Assembly: GCA_937927335.1 (NCBI GenBank)
Contig: CALBDU010000035.1
Location: 62,001-126,000 of the forward strand
Direction of reading: 5' to 3'
DNA: 64,000 nt
DNA from: an uncultured Clostridium sp.
GTDB lineage: Bacteria > Bacillota > Clostridia > Clostridiales > Clostridiaceae
The position numbers were made by a program, and so were the translations under genes. Positions 13,727 through 22,405 of this stretch are shown piece by piece. The notes under the pieces were generated by a model. It worked only from the letters and a program-made list of their open reading frames with translations, made no database searches and was not told where the DNA came from. Positions within the stretch are counted from its first letter, which is position 1, and each line of letters begins with the position of its first letter.

Positions 13727-15622
13727 CTATATTTTTTTTCCAATTTCATCATATTCATAGCCACCCAGCCTCTGGAGCTCCTGCTTAAATTTATTAGACT
13801 TTATTACCTCAATAAATTCCTTTACCCTTGGGTCCTCCAGATATTTTGTCATCACAGCAATATCATACTCCTCATGGCACAATGGAATAAAGTCCAAGCC
13901 CATTAATACTGCTGCCGAGTAAACACCCAGGCCGCAGTCTGCATCTCCCGCAGCCACCGCTGCCGCTACCTTAAGATGGGTGTATTCCTCTCTTTCGTAG
14001 CCGTTTATATGCTCGGGCAAAATATTCAGCTTTTTCATGTTATAATCCATGAGAATTCTGGTGCCTGAGCCTCTCTGCCTGTTTACAAACCTTATACCTG
14101 TCCCTTCCAGATCCTTAAGCCCCTTTATATTCAGCGGATTTCCCTTTTTCACCATCAATCCCTGAATTCTTTTAACGCATTTTATCAGTGTAACCTGCTG
14201 ATCCTTTACATATTTCTTTAAATAGGATACGTTATACTCTCCAGTTCCTTCATCTAGAAGATGTATTGGGGCTATGTGGGTTTCCCCGCTCCTTAGCGCC
14301 ATGATACCGCCCATGCTTCCCACATGGGAGGATGACAACACGTATTGCTTTTCCCTTAAATTCATAAGGTCGGCAGCAACGTCCATTATAATATCATGGC
14401 TGCCTATGGAAACCAGTGTATTGTTTATTTCACTTTCAGGCTTAAGGAGCTGCACCGTTACCTTGGACCCTGCTTCAATGCCTTCAGTGCTTTGGGGTAT
14501 CCTAAGTATTCCGTCTGCCCGTACCAGGGACATGGTGGTTCCGGCTCCACGGTCCAAAGGGGTTGCAATTAGCTTGTCACCGACCCTTCCCAGCTTTACC
14601 CTTACAAACTCAAGATATTTCAAGGAGGACATCACTCTTTTTGATACATAGGCTTCCAGGAGCTTTTCACCTTCATATTTTATTTTCTGATACCCGTATA
14701 GAATTTTCTTCACTATGTTTTCCATTATTATATAGGCCGAAACAGGATAGCCCGGTATGCCTATTACAGGTTTCCCCTGAACCTCACCTAAAATCACTGG
14801 TTTTCCAGGCTTGATTGCCACACCATGGACATATATCTTTCCAATTTCAGAAATAATACTGCTGGTGAAGTCCTCTCTTCCGGCAGAAGAGCCTGCATTT
14901 ACCAACACTATATCGTTTTCACTTACTGCTTTAAGAATTGTTTCCTTGATTTTTTCATAATCATCCCTGATTATTTCATATCTTTTTGGTGTACCGCCCC
15001 ACTGCTGGATCTGTGCAGAAAAAACTCTTGAATTGAATTCAATAATATCTCCTACCTTTAAGTGAGAGCCTGGCTCTACCATCTCCGTACCTGTAGGTAT
15101 GATTCCTACCAGCGGTTTTTTGTAGACCTGTACGCTGTTTACTCCCCCCGCCAGCATTGCTCCAATATCCACAGGCCTTATTCTGTGATTTGAAGGAATA
15201 ATCAGTTGATTTTCTGTAATGTCCTCCCCCAGGGTCCTTACATACTGCCAGGGTGGAACGCTTTTATAAATTCTCACCTGATTGTGGGAAAGCCTGATTA
15301 AATCCTCAACCATAATGACACAGTCAAATTCCTTTGGTATGGGATCGCCGGTATCAACTACGATATAGTCAAGGCCTTCTGTAAGAGTTATCTGGTTTCT
15401 GTCAGAGGCATCAAAGGTCTTGGAGCTTAAGGTTGCAATGCCGTCCATGGCGGAGCAGTTATAAAAAGGAGATGACATAAGGGAATATACAGGACTGGAT
15501 GTGACCCTTTCAGATGAGTCAAAAGTTTCTATGCTTTCCGTGGACACATTTGCCAGTATACTTTTCAAATATAAGTCAATGGCATCCTCCAACTCCATGT
15601 TAGATAAGTACAAATTTTGCAT
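13727..15622 (-). CDS. MoeA fused to a C-terminal PBP-like domain
   Basis: A 631-residue fusion. Residues 1-400 are a MoeA-type molybdotransferase, with the FNSRVFSAQIQQWGG region, NAGSSAGREDFTSS and KPGKPVILGEVQGKPVIGIPGYP. Residues 410-631 form a periplasmic-binding-protein-like domain (LSSSHVGSMGGIMALRSGE, then FVNRQRGSGTRILMDY) similar to the sensor part of ModE/LysR-type oxyanion binders. This fusion is known in Bacillota and archaea and may deliver or select molybdate or tungstate for insertion. It is downstream of a second, ordinary MoeA. The start has GGAGGGG 5 nt upstream. Confidence 0.93.
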   Translation of the reverse strand: MQNLYLSNMELEDAIDLYLKSILANVSTESIETFDSSERVTSSPVYSLMSSPFYNCSAMDGIATLSSKTFDASDRNQITLTEGLDYIVVDTGDPIPKEFDCVIMVEDLIRLSHNQVRIYKSVPPWQYVRTLGEDITENQLIIPSNHRIRPVDIGAMLAGGVNSVQVYKKPLVGIIPTGTEMVEPGSHLKVGDIIEFNSRVFSAQIQQWGGTPKRYEIIRDDYEKIKETILKAVSENDIVLVNAGSSAGREDFTSSIISEIGKIYVHGVAIKPGKPVILGEVQGKPVIGIPGYPVSAYIIMENIVKKILYGYQKIKYEGEKLLEAYVSKRVMSSLKYLEFVRVKLGRVGDKLIATPLDRGAGTTMSLVRADGILRIPQSTEGIEAGSKVTVQLLKPESEINNTLVSIGSHDIIMDVAADLMNLREKQYVLSSSHVGSMGGIMALRSGETHIAPIHLLDEGTGEYNVSYLKKYVKDQQVTLIKCVKRIQGLMVKKGNPLNIKGLKDLEGTGIRFVNRQRGSGTRILMDYNMKKLNILPEHINGYEREEYTHLKVAAAVAAGDADCGLGVYSAAVLMGLDFIPLCHEEYDIAVMTKYLEDPRVKEFIEVIKSNKFKQELQRLGGYEYDEIGKKI

Positions 15623-15634
15623 ATAAGCCCCTCC

Positions 15635-16867
15635 TTAAAATTTATATACCTGAATGGACTGACCGGCAAGCAGCCCCTCAACGTTCCTGTCTATTACCAC
15701 ATATCCCCATGCCTTTGAGAACCCTGTTATGAGACCGGATTTAGAAAAAACCGGTTTGGCAATCCTTTTGCCTTCAACAATTTCTATGGTTACAGGGAGA
15801 TATTCCTCTCTGCCCTTTGCTTTATGGTAATTTAATTCAAATTCACACTCCACCGGATATGTCTTATCGGTATTTCCAATGAGCATATTAATATATCTGT
15901 TCACAAATGCCTTGAATATAACGGCGCAGGCTAAAGGGTGTCCCGGCAGCCCAAACACTATCTTATCTGCAACCTTTCCAATAATAGTTGGTTTCCCAGG
16001 TTTTATGGAAATTCCATGTACAAGTATTTGGGATTCCTCAAAGGAATTTATCACATTTAGTGTTTCATCCTTACGGCCTACGGAGCTTCCTCCAGAGATC
16101 AGTACCAGGTCGCATTCCTCCAGGGCTGCTTTTACCATATCCTTAAGCAAATTAAAGTCATCCTTAACAAACCCATAAACTTTTGGTTCTCCACCGCTTT
16201 CAACAATCATGGCATTAAGCAGGTATGTGTTTATATCCCTGACCTGACCCGGCAGCGGTTCCTTATCTGGGCGTACGATCTCATCTCCGGTGGATATTAT
16301 TCCAATTTTAGGTTTCTTTACCACCCTTGCCTCAGTAATACCTATTCCAGATAAAACTCCTGCTTCATAGGGTCTTAACCTTGTTCCTTTTTTAATCAGC
16401 AGCTCACCCTGGGATATGTCCTCCCCGATTTGTACAACATTTTCCCCGGGAGCTACAGGTTTATAGGATAATATTGTAATTTCATCAAGCTTTTCAGTAT
16501 TCTCAATCATTATCACTGCATCAGCTCCCATGGGCAGCATACCTCCGGTAGGTACATACATGCACTCACCGGGAAATGCCAGGTCATGGTCAGGTGCTGT
16601 GCCCATTTTAACCTCACCCTTGAAGTCCAGAAGAGAGGGGCTTGTCTCAGAAGCTCCGAATACGTCTCTGCTTCTAACTCCATAGCCATCCACAGTGGAT
16701 TTTCTAAAGTCAGGAACGTTAACAGGAGATACAATATCCTCATATAATATTCTGCCGTAACAATCCAGCAGATTTAATTTTTCAAAGCTAAGTTCAAGCT
16801 CTCCATTCTCTTCCAATATCTTAATTACTTCATCTGGGGAAACAACGTTAAATAATTCCAATTTCAT
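15635..16867 (-). CDS. moeA: MoeA, molybdopterin molybdotransferase
   Basis: A 410-residue MoeA, which inserts the metal oxyanion into adenylylated molybdopterin. Motifs seen: DFRKSTVDGYGV near residue 55, PTGGMLPMGADAVIMIE, IGIISTGDEIV, LISGGSSVGRKDET and KPGKPTIIGKV followed by GLPGHPLACAV. It is the first gene after a Moco-type riboswitch and is followed by the MoeA-PBP fusion after 12 nt. Having two MoeA proteins is common where both Mo and W are used. A GTG 3 nt upstream is part of the AGAGGTG ribosome binding site, so the ATG at 16867 is taken. Confidence 0.95.
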   Translation of the reverse strand: MKLELFNVVSPDEVIKILEENGELELSFEKLNLLDCYGRILYEDIVSPVNVPDFRKSTVDGYGVRSRDVFGASETSPSLLDFKGEVKMGTAPDHDLAFPGECMYVPTGGMLPMGADAVIMIENTEKLDEITILSYKPVAPGENVVQIGEDISQGELLIKKGTRLRPYEAGVLSGIGITEARVVKKPKIGIISTGDEIVRPDKEPLPGQVRDINTYLLNAMIVESGGEPKVYGFVKDDFNLLKDMVKAALEECDLVLISGGSSVGRKDETLNVINSFEESQILVHGISIKPGKPTIIGKVADKIVFGLPGHPLACAVIFKAFVNRYINMLIGNTDKTYPVECEFELNYHKAKGREEYLPVTIEIVEGKRIAKPVFSKSGLITGFSKAWGYVVIDRNVEGLLAGQSIQVYKF

Positions 16868-16920
16868 CACCTCTGGTGCTTTTTATTATTTTATCCTTTT
16901 CACAAAATAAATAAGCAGTT

Positions 16921-16951
16921 AAAAAAACTCCTTTCAAATTTATGAAAAGAG
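16921..16951 (-). terminator. Riboswitch expression platform: intrinsic terminator before moeA
   Basis: Minus strand CTCTTTTCA (16951-16943) pairs with TGAAAGGAG (16936-16928), nine base pairs with one wobble, followed by seven T. It stands 54 nt before the moeA start and directly after the aptamer, so it would stop transcription of the five cofactor genes. Confidence 0.82.
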
Positions 16952-17062
16952 AATGACGTATTCCCCTTTCCAACTGGAGGATATATCGTTTCCAACATAT
17001 CCCTGACGGTCAATTGCCATGGCACAGGCTTTAGGCAGAAATGACTCGGAGAAATAATATAT
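16952..17062 (-). ncRNA. Moco RNA motif (molybdenum/tungsten cofactor riboswitch aptamer)
   Basis: The leader of moeA carries a conserved-looking, highly structured block: CUCCGAG, then CUGCCUAAAGCCUGUG, the self-complementary GCCAUGGC, UUGACCGUCAGG, a GGAUAU/AUAUCC hairpin arm and CCAGUUGGAAAGGGG. This agrees in character and position with the Moco RNA motif found upstream of moa/moe genes. A terminator follows, so cofactor binding probably lowers readthrough. With AOR genes beside it, the sensed ligand may be the tungsten form of the cofactor. I matched it from memory of the motif, not by a covariance search. Confidence 0.72.
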
Positions 17063-17094
17063 TGTTTCATTTTAATATAAGCATAAATCATGCC

Positions 17095-17131
17095 AAACAT
17101 AGAAGCCCCTGTTTCAGGGACTTCTATGTTT
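17095..17131. repeat. 17-bp inverted repeat between the NuoG-like gene and the riboswitch
   Basis: Arms 17095-17111 and 17115-17131 are complementary with one mismatch and a 3-nt loop. On the minus strand there is only a TTT after it, so it is a poor intrinsic terminator; it may stop or protect the 3' end of the AOR operon. The rest of 17132-17206 shows nothing further apart from a weak CACTGT/ACAGTG hairpin. Confidence 0.5.
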
Positions 17132-17206
17132 AACTGTTGCATTATTGAACATTTTCTGCATCAAACCACTGTTCCTATACGATACAGTGTCCTTTTTGTG
17201 AACAAT

Positions 17207-17962
17207 TTATGGTTTTACACCTTCATATATGTCTTTGAACCTTTCCGACTGAAGCTTTTTCCTACAATTTGGACATAAAATTTTTTCATCTGGTTCCTTA
17301 TCCAGCTTTTTTTGAATGAATTCATACTGTTTCTCTGTTATAAATTCTTTTCCGCAGCTTTCACACTTCATAAGCTTAAATTCCTTTCCCCAGATAGTTT
17401 TTATTCCATTTTCTCTTTCTACTTTTATTGCACCGGTTGGACATACCTCTGCGCAGGAAGAACAGCCTATACATTCCTCTGAAGGCTCATCAAAGGGAGT
17501 GGATATTTTCTTAGTTACTCCTCTGTTTACAGTAGCTAGTGCATTAGCTCCCAGTTCTTCACAGGCCTTTACGCATAAACCGCATAATATGCAGTTTTCT
17601 GCTGGATCAGTGTTAAATCTGGTTTCCTTTTCCATGCCGTATTTATGAAGGAGACTATTCACATATTCATTTTCAGGTGCTCTGGCAGATAGAAGCCTTA
17701 AAATAGTCTTTCTCATGCCCACAATCTTTTCGGTTTTAGTTTTTACTTCCACTTCTCTGGTTATTGGGTATAAGCAGGAGGTCACCACCCTGGACCTGTT
17801 GTTCTGTATTACCTCCACAATGCACAGCCTGCAGCTGCCAAGTCCCTTCAGTGCTTCATTGTGACATAATGTAGGAATGCTTATTCCATTTCTTTTTGCA
17901 GCCTCCAGTATAGTTTCCCCGTAAAATGCCTCACATTGCTTTCCATCAATATTTATATTCAT
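17207..17962 (-). CDS. NuoG/HydA-N-terminal-like iron-sulfur subunit with C-terminal zinc ribbon
   Basis: A 251-residue iron-sulfur protein. Residues 1-80 form a [2Fe-2S] domain (CHNEALKGLGSCRLC and a later Cys), then a His/Cys region, then two [4Fe-4S] motifs at CILCGLCVKACEELG and CIGCSSCAEVCPTGA. The C-terminus has CESC and CPNC pairs about 30 residues apart, forming a zinc-ribbon or rubredoxin-like knuckle. This is the layout of HydA/NuoG without any hydrogenase or molybdopterin domain. It closes the AOR1 operon after NuoE- and NuoF-like genes and probably carries electrons between AOR, flavin subunit and ferredoxin. Confidence 0.9.
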   Translation of the reverse strand: MNINIDGKQCEAFYGETILEAAKRNGISIPTLCHNEALKGLGSCRLCIVEVIQNNRSRVVTSCLYPITREVEVKTKTEKIVGMRKTILRLLSARAPENEYVNSLLHKYGMEKETRFNTDPAENCILCGLCVKACEELGANALATVNRGVTKKISTPFDEPSEECIGCSSCAEVCPTGAIKVERENGIKTIWGKEFKLMKCESCGKEFITEKQYEFIQKKLDKEPDEKILCPNCRKKLQSERFKDIYEGVKP

Positions 17963-17971
17963 CTACCACAC

Positions 17972-19777
17972 CTACCTTACCTTAACTGCATTTACAGAGC
18001 AGTTGTTAATGCAGCTGCCGCATTTGATGCAGGCATCTGCCTGTATGGAATGGCTCTTTTTCAGCTGACCAAGAATAGCATCTGCCGGACAGTTTCGTTT
18101 GCAAAGACCGCAGCCAACGCAGGCTTCCTCATCTATATAATAATTCGTTAAACTCTTGCAGATTCCTGCCGGACATCGCTTATTTTTAATATGCTCCTCA
18201 TATTCATCCCTGAAATATTTTATTGTGGATATTATAGGATTTGGAGCGCTCTTGCCAAGCCCGCACAATGAAGCCTCCGAAGTAAGCTCTGAAATTTGCT
18301 GCAGCTCCTCAATGTCTCCTTCTTGTCCTCTGCCTTCACATATGTCTGTTAGTATCTCCAGCATCCTTTTGATACCTTCCCTGCAGGGCACGCATTTGCC
18401 ACAGGATTCCTCGGCAAGGAAGTTCAGGTAGTATCTGGCCACATCCACCATACAGGTTCTTTCGTCCATAACTATCATTCCTCCTGAGCCCATCATGGAA
18501 TCCGCCTTGCTCAAGGTGTCGTAATCCACGGTAAGGTCCAGCAGAGATTCAGGTATGCACCCTCCTGAAGGGCCCCCTATCTGTACAGCCTTAAACTTTT
18601 TATTTCCAAGAATTCCTCCCCCAATATCATAAATAAGCTCCCTTAGGGGAGTCCCCATAGGCACTTCCACCAGTCCCGTATTCTTTACCTTACCTACCAG
18701 TGAAAATACTTTAGTGCCCTTGCTGCCTTCAGTACCCATAGATGAGTACCAGCTGCCGCCCTTTGATATAATCACAGGTATATTGGCCCAGGTTTCAACA
18801 TTGTTTAAAACTGTAGGATGTCCCCAAAGTCCCTTTTCCACTGAATGGATATATTTTGCCCTGGGTTCCCCAACCTTTCCTTCAATGGAGGACATCAATG
18901 CTGTGGATTCTCCGCAAACAAAAGCTCCACCACCTCTAATAATGCGGATATCAAAATCAAAGCCGCTTCCCATTATGTCTTTACCAAGAAATCCCCGGTT
19001 CCTGGCTTCCTTTATGGCCTTGCCCACATTTGAAACTGCCAGGGAATATTCATCTCTTATATAGATGCCGCCCCTGTTTGAGCCAATAGCGTAAGCGCAA
19101 ATTGCCATGCCCTCTATTACACTGCAGGGGTCTCCCTCCATGATGCTTCTGTCCATAAATGCACCAGGGTCTCCTTCATCGCCGTTACAAACCACATACT
19201 TTGGGAATACATCTATCTCATTGCACTGGCTCCACTTTTTGCCGGTAGGGAAGCCTGCACCTCCTCTGCCTCTAAGTCCCGACTTGATAACCTCTGGAAT
19301 GATGTCAGCTCTATTCATATCAAACAGGGCTTTCCGTAAAGCCTCAAAGCCTCCCCTGTGGATATAGTCGTCCAGATTGGCCGGGTCAATTTCTCCTATA
19401 TTTCTAAGGGCAATTTTATGCTGTCTTCTGTAAAATTCACTATCCTTATGGGATATAACTTTTTTCTTCAGGTTTGTATCAAAATATAATAGCCTGTCTA
19501 GTATATTTCCTTTAATAATGGTCTCTTTAACTATAGCTTCAGCATCAGAAGCCTTAACCTTGAAGTAGGAGATATCGTCCGGTATTATTTTTACCACCGG
19601 TCCCTTTTCACACAAGCCATTGCAGCCGGTAGCCTTAATTTCAGCAGTAACTTCAGCATCTGCCTCAAGCTCTTCAATCTTACTTTTAATACTATTAAAT
19701 ACCTCCATGCTGTGGTTTGCCAGACATCCTGTACCGCAGCATACCAACACCGTTTTTTTCAAAATATCCCTACTCAT
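17972..19777 (-). CDS. NuoF/HydB-like NAD(P)H-binding flavoprotein subunit
   Basis: A 601-residue subunit. Order of domains: an N-terminal thioredoxin-like [2Fe-2S] domain (CCGTGC, then CNGLC), the FMN/NADH site with GRGGAGFPTGKKW and NGDEGDPGAFMDR, an SLBB domain, the [4Fe-4S] motif ESCGKCVPCREG, and two C-terminal ferredoxin clusters (CVGCGLCKRNCP, CIKCGSCINNC). This is the architecture of HydB from electron-bifurcating hydrogenases and of related formate dehydrogenases, rather than of complex I. It overlaps the NuoE-like gene by 8 nt. It should exchange electrons between NAD(H) and the iron-sulfur chain of the AOR system. Confidence 0.93.
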   Translation of the reverse strand: MSRDILKKTVLVCCGTGCLANHSMEVFNSIKSKIEELEADAEVTAEIKATGCNGLCEKGPVVKIIPDDISYFKVKASDAEAIVKETIIKGNILDRLLYFDTNLKKKVISHKDSEFYRRQHKIALRNIGEIDPANLDDYIHRGGFEALRKALFDMNRADIIPEVIKSGLRGRGGAGFPTGKKWSQCNEIDVFPKYVVCNGDEGDPGAFMDRSIMEGDPCSVIEGMAICAYAIGSNRGGIYIRDEYSLAVSNVGKAIKEARNRGFLGKDIMGSGFDFDIRIIRGGGAFVCGESTALMSSIEGKVGEPRAKYIHSVEKGLWGHPTVLNNVETWANIPVIISKGGSWYSSMGTEGSKGTKVFSLVGKVKNTGLVEVPMGTPLRELIYDIGGGILGNKKFKAVQIGGPSGGCIPESLLDLTVDYDTLSKADSMMGSGGMIVMDERTCMVDVARYYLNFLAEESCGKCVPCREGIKRMLEILTDICEGRGQEGDIEELQQISELTSEASLCGLGKSAPNPIISTIKYFRDEYEEHIKNKRCPAGICKSLTNYYIDEEACVGCGLCKRNCPADAILGQLKKSHSIQADACIKCGSCINNCSVNAVKVR

Positions 19778-20231
19778 GTGACTCGCCCCCGTACTCTTTA
19801 AGAATATCCTTCAGCAAATTAGGTGTCACCTTGCCGTAGTACCTTTCATTAACCATCATAACCGGCGCGATGGCACAGGACCCCAGGCAGTTTACTGTCT
19901 GCAGCGAAAACAGACCGTCTCCTGTGGTTTCCCCCGGCTTTATATTTAATATCCTCTGCAGCTCGTCTATGAGCACTGCCGAGGACCGCACATGACAGGC
20001 AGTGCCGTCGCATACAGTAATCACAAACTTGCCCTTGGGCGTAAGGCTCAAGGCTTTATAAAAAGTTGCCATGCTGTAAAGCTTGCTCAATGGAATATCC
20101 AGATACTCCGAAATCATGTTCATAGATTCCCTGGGTATATACTTATACTCCTTTTGTATATCCTGCATCATCGCCAGAGTATATCTCTGCTCCTTTGGAT
20201 ATTTATCGATGATTCTTTCAAGCTCTGTCAT
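19770..20231 (-). CDS. NuoE/HydC-like [2Fe-2S] subunit
   Basis: A 153-residue thioredoxin-fold [2Fe-2S] protein of the NuoE family. The four ligands are in CDGTACHVR (two cysteines) and CLGSCAIAP (two cysteines). It is the usual small partner of NuoF/HydB and is translationally coupled to it by an 8-nt overlap. Its presence completes a HydABC-like electron-transfer module in the AOR operon. The AAGGTG ribosome binding site and ATG at 20231 fit the family start. Confidence 0.94.
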   Translation of the reverse strand: MTELERIIDKYPKEQRYTLAMMQDIQKEYKYIPRESMNMISEYLDIPLSKLYSMATFYKALSLTPKGKFVITVCDGTACHVRSSAVLIDELQRILNIKPGETTGDGLFSLQTVNCLGSCAIAPVMMVNERYYGKVTPNLLKDILKEYGGESHE

Positions 20232-20254
20232 TTAATTCACCTTCTAATAATTAA

Positions 20255-20524
20255 TTAGCCTCCTGCCACCACAGGAAATATAGAAATTTCGTCGTTTTCA
20301 AGCAATATTGTATCCAAGCCCTCCAGATGCTCTATATGGCGTCCGTTCACCAGCACAATTACTTCACTGCTTATATTATCCCCCTTAAATATCTTGTTCC
20401 TGAATTTTTCACCATAAGTCTCCGATAGCTTTAACATTAATTCCCTTAAAGTTTTGCAATATTCGAAATCCGTGCTCTTAACTCCTGTATAATCCCTCAT
20501 ATTGGCAAAAAACCTGATTTTCAT
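20255..20524 (-). CDS. MoaD/ThiS-family sulfur carrier protein (AOR1-linked)
   Basis: An 89-residue ubiquitin-like sulfur carrier starting MKIRFFANMRDYTG and ending in the Gly-Gly needed for adenylylation and thiocarboxylate formation. It lies between AOR1 and the NuoE-like gene. It is one of two such proteins in the island, each directly after an AOR gene. It probably supplies dithiolene sulfur for the pterin cofactor, with the single ThiF-type enzyme at 23777-24457 as activator. MoaE, its usual partner, is not in the window. Confidence 0.88.
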   Translation of the reverse strand: MKIRFFANMRDYTGVKSTDFEYCKTLRELMLKLSETYGEKFRNKIFKGDNISSEVIVLVNGRHIEHLEGLDTILLENDEISIFPVVAGG

Positions 20525-20552
20525 AACTAACCCCTCTTTTATTATTTAAACA

Positions 20553-20590
20553 TATAACTTGCATGGAGAAAGCTCCCCATGCAAGTTATA
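20553..20590 (-). terminator. Intercistronic hairpin after AOR1
   Basis: TATAACTTGCATGG (20553-20566) pairs perfectly with CCATGCAAGTTATA (20577-20590). The T tract after it is poor (TGTTTAAAT), so it probably acts as a partial terminator or a 3'-end stabiliser, giving more AOR1 than downstream subunits. Confidence 0.55.
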
Positions 20591-20596
20591 ATAAGC

Positions 20597-22405
20597 TTAT
20601 CTTTGAATTGAAAGTTCTGTTAGTTTTTCTTCCGTTGGGATGCCGTTTTCATCCCAGCCCCTAACTTTATAGTATTCCTCCAGCATAACCGGAAGCTCAC
20701 TTACCTTGCCCTTGGCAGGTCCTTCCGGCAGTGGTTCGTTCAGCAGCCTTGGAGGCAGCTTGTCATCTGCTTTAGTAAAGCCCGCTTCAAGGTTGAACAT
20801 CTTTTCCAGATTCCATATTCTTTCACCGACCTTTAATACTTCCTCGTCACTGCAGCTGCACCCTATGGCAGGTCTCAGCATAGCAGCTGCCTCAGGCAGA
20901 CCTATGGCAAAGGTGGTAAACAGGCATATTCCAATAGAGTCTACTACTGCAGTGAGATCCTGGAATATCTTAAGCATGGAAGCTTTATCTGTTGTTACCA
21001 GCGGATCCATCTTTATAGGAAGTCCCAATACCTCAGGAGATGTCATGTAGCCTCTTACATGGCAGCCGCCCCTGTTGGAGGTTGCATATTCCAGGCCCAT
21101 GCCTTGAACTCCCCTGCCGTCATAAGCAGGCATTTCCTGTTTTTTAACAGTCATTGAAAGCTCAGGATAACCATATGCTTCTGCCATCCTATAGGAACCC
21201 ATTGCCAGGGTTTCACCAAAGCCCTCTTTTACAGCAGTGATTTTTGCCAGCTCCACCAAAGCATCCGGATCTCCAAACTGCAAAGCAAAGCCCACATCAT
21301 CCTTTTTAAGGGCTCCCTTTTCATAAAGCTCCATGGCACAGGCTATGGTAGAACCTAAGGTTATAGGATCCATGCCGTATTCATTACATATGAAGTTTGT
21401 CTTGCATACTGCAGCCAGATCCTTAACTCCGCAGTCAGCTCCAAAGGACCAGCCTGCCTCATATTCAGGACCTTCACCCATTCCCTTGTATTTGCCGTCA
21501 GGAATCTTTGTCACCCTTCCGCAGCCTATTGGACATGCAAAGCAGGCTTTGTTCTTAACCAGATATTTTTCTGCCAGTGCTTCACCGCTGATATCCTCAG
21601 CGTTTTCGAATATTCCTCCATCCTTCCAGTTTCTTGTAGGAAGCGAGCCGTACTGGTTCAATATATTAACCAGTATCTGGGTTCCATAAGCACCGAGCCC
21701 CTGGCCTGTTACAGGATTTTCCTTTGCGATCTTTCTTGCATTAACAGATGCCTTGTAAAATTCCAAAGGATTTGCCACTTCCACAGTACCTGTTCCTTTT
21801 ACCACTACAGCCTTTAAATTTTTACAGCCCATTACGGCGCCAAGGCCAGACCTGCCTGCTGCACGATGCTTGTCATTCATAATTGTTGCATAAAGCACCA
21901 GCTTTTCTCCTGCAGGCCCAATACACGCAACCCTTGCATTAGGATCCGTTTCCTCCAGCAGCATATCCGTGGTTTCGAAAACTGTTTTCCCCCACAGGTG
22001 TTCAGCGCTCTTAAGGGAAATCTCTCCGTTATTTATATATAAGTAAACTGGTTTTTCAGCCTTTCCTTCAAATATTATGCCGTCGTAGCCTGCAAATTTA
22101 AGCTCCGGACCAAAGTGTCCGCCGGAGTTGCTTGCGCCTATGGTGCCTGTTAGAGGCGCCTTGCATACTACCTCGTATCTTCCGCCGCATAGAGCCAGAG
22201 TGCCTGTTAATGGACCAGTCATGAATATGACTTTATTGTCGCCGCTTAAAGGCTCCACCTTTGGATCTACTTCATCCATGAAAATTTTTGTACCCAGGCC
22301 TCTGCCGCCTAAATACATCTTTGCATCATTCATATCCAGGTTTTCAACCTTAATTGAGCCATCGGTAAGGTTAACCCTGATCAATTTGCCCATCCATCCA
22401 AACAT
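20597..22405 (-). CDS. aor: Tungsten-dependent aldehyde:ferredoxin oxidoreductase (AOR1)
   Basis: A 602-residue AOR. These enzymes oxidise aldehydes to acids, or reduce acids, using a tungsten bis-pterin cofactor and one [4Fe-4S] cluster. The N-terminal domain starts MFGWMGKLIRVNLTDG. Cluster ligands are in CFACPIGCGR, with the fourth in GICLFTTFA, and the cofactor-binding pieces include GRSGLGAVMGCKNLKAV and NRGGCHVRGYM. The start overlaps the ferredoxin gene by one base (TAATG), so the two products are made together. Downstream MoaD and NuoEFG-like genes suggest NAD-linked electron transfer. It is clearly paralogous to AOR2. Confidence 0.96.
   Translation of the reverse strand: MFGWMGKLIRVNLTDGSIKVENLDMNDAKMYLGGRGLGTKIFMDEVDPKVEPLSGDNKVIFMTGPLTGTLALCGGRYEVVCKAPLTGTIGASNSGGHFGPELKFAGYDGIIFEGKAEKPVYLYINNGEISLKSAEHLWGKTVFETTDMLLEETDPNARVACIGPAGEKLVLYATIMNDKHRAAGRSGLGAVMGCKNLKAVVVKGTGTVEVANPLEFYKASVNARKIAKENPVTGQGLGAYGTQILVNILNQYGSLPTRNWKDGGIFENAEDISGEALAEKYLVKNKACFACPIGCGRVTKIPDGKYKGMGEGPEYEAGWSFGADCGVKDLAAVCKTNFICNEYGMDPITLGSTIACAMELYEKGALKKDDVGFALQFGDPDALVELAKITAVKEGFGETLAMGSYRMAEAYGYPELSMTVKKQEMPAYDGRGVQGMGLEYATSNRGGCHVRGYMTSPEVLGLPIKMDPLVTTDKASMLKIFQDLTAVVDSIGICLFTTFAIGLPEAAAMLRPAIGCSCSDEEVLKVGERIWNLEKMFNLEAGFTKADDKLPPRLLNEPLPEGPAKGKVSELPVMLEEYYKVRGWDENGIPTEEKLTELSIQR

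Noticed and set aside
16513..16743. Second frame inside moeA
   Set aside because: It is a shifted-frame shadow of moeA without its own ribosome binding site.
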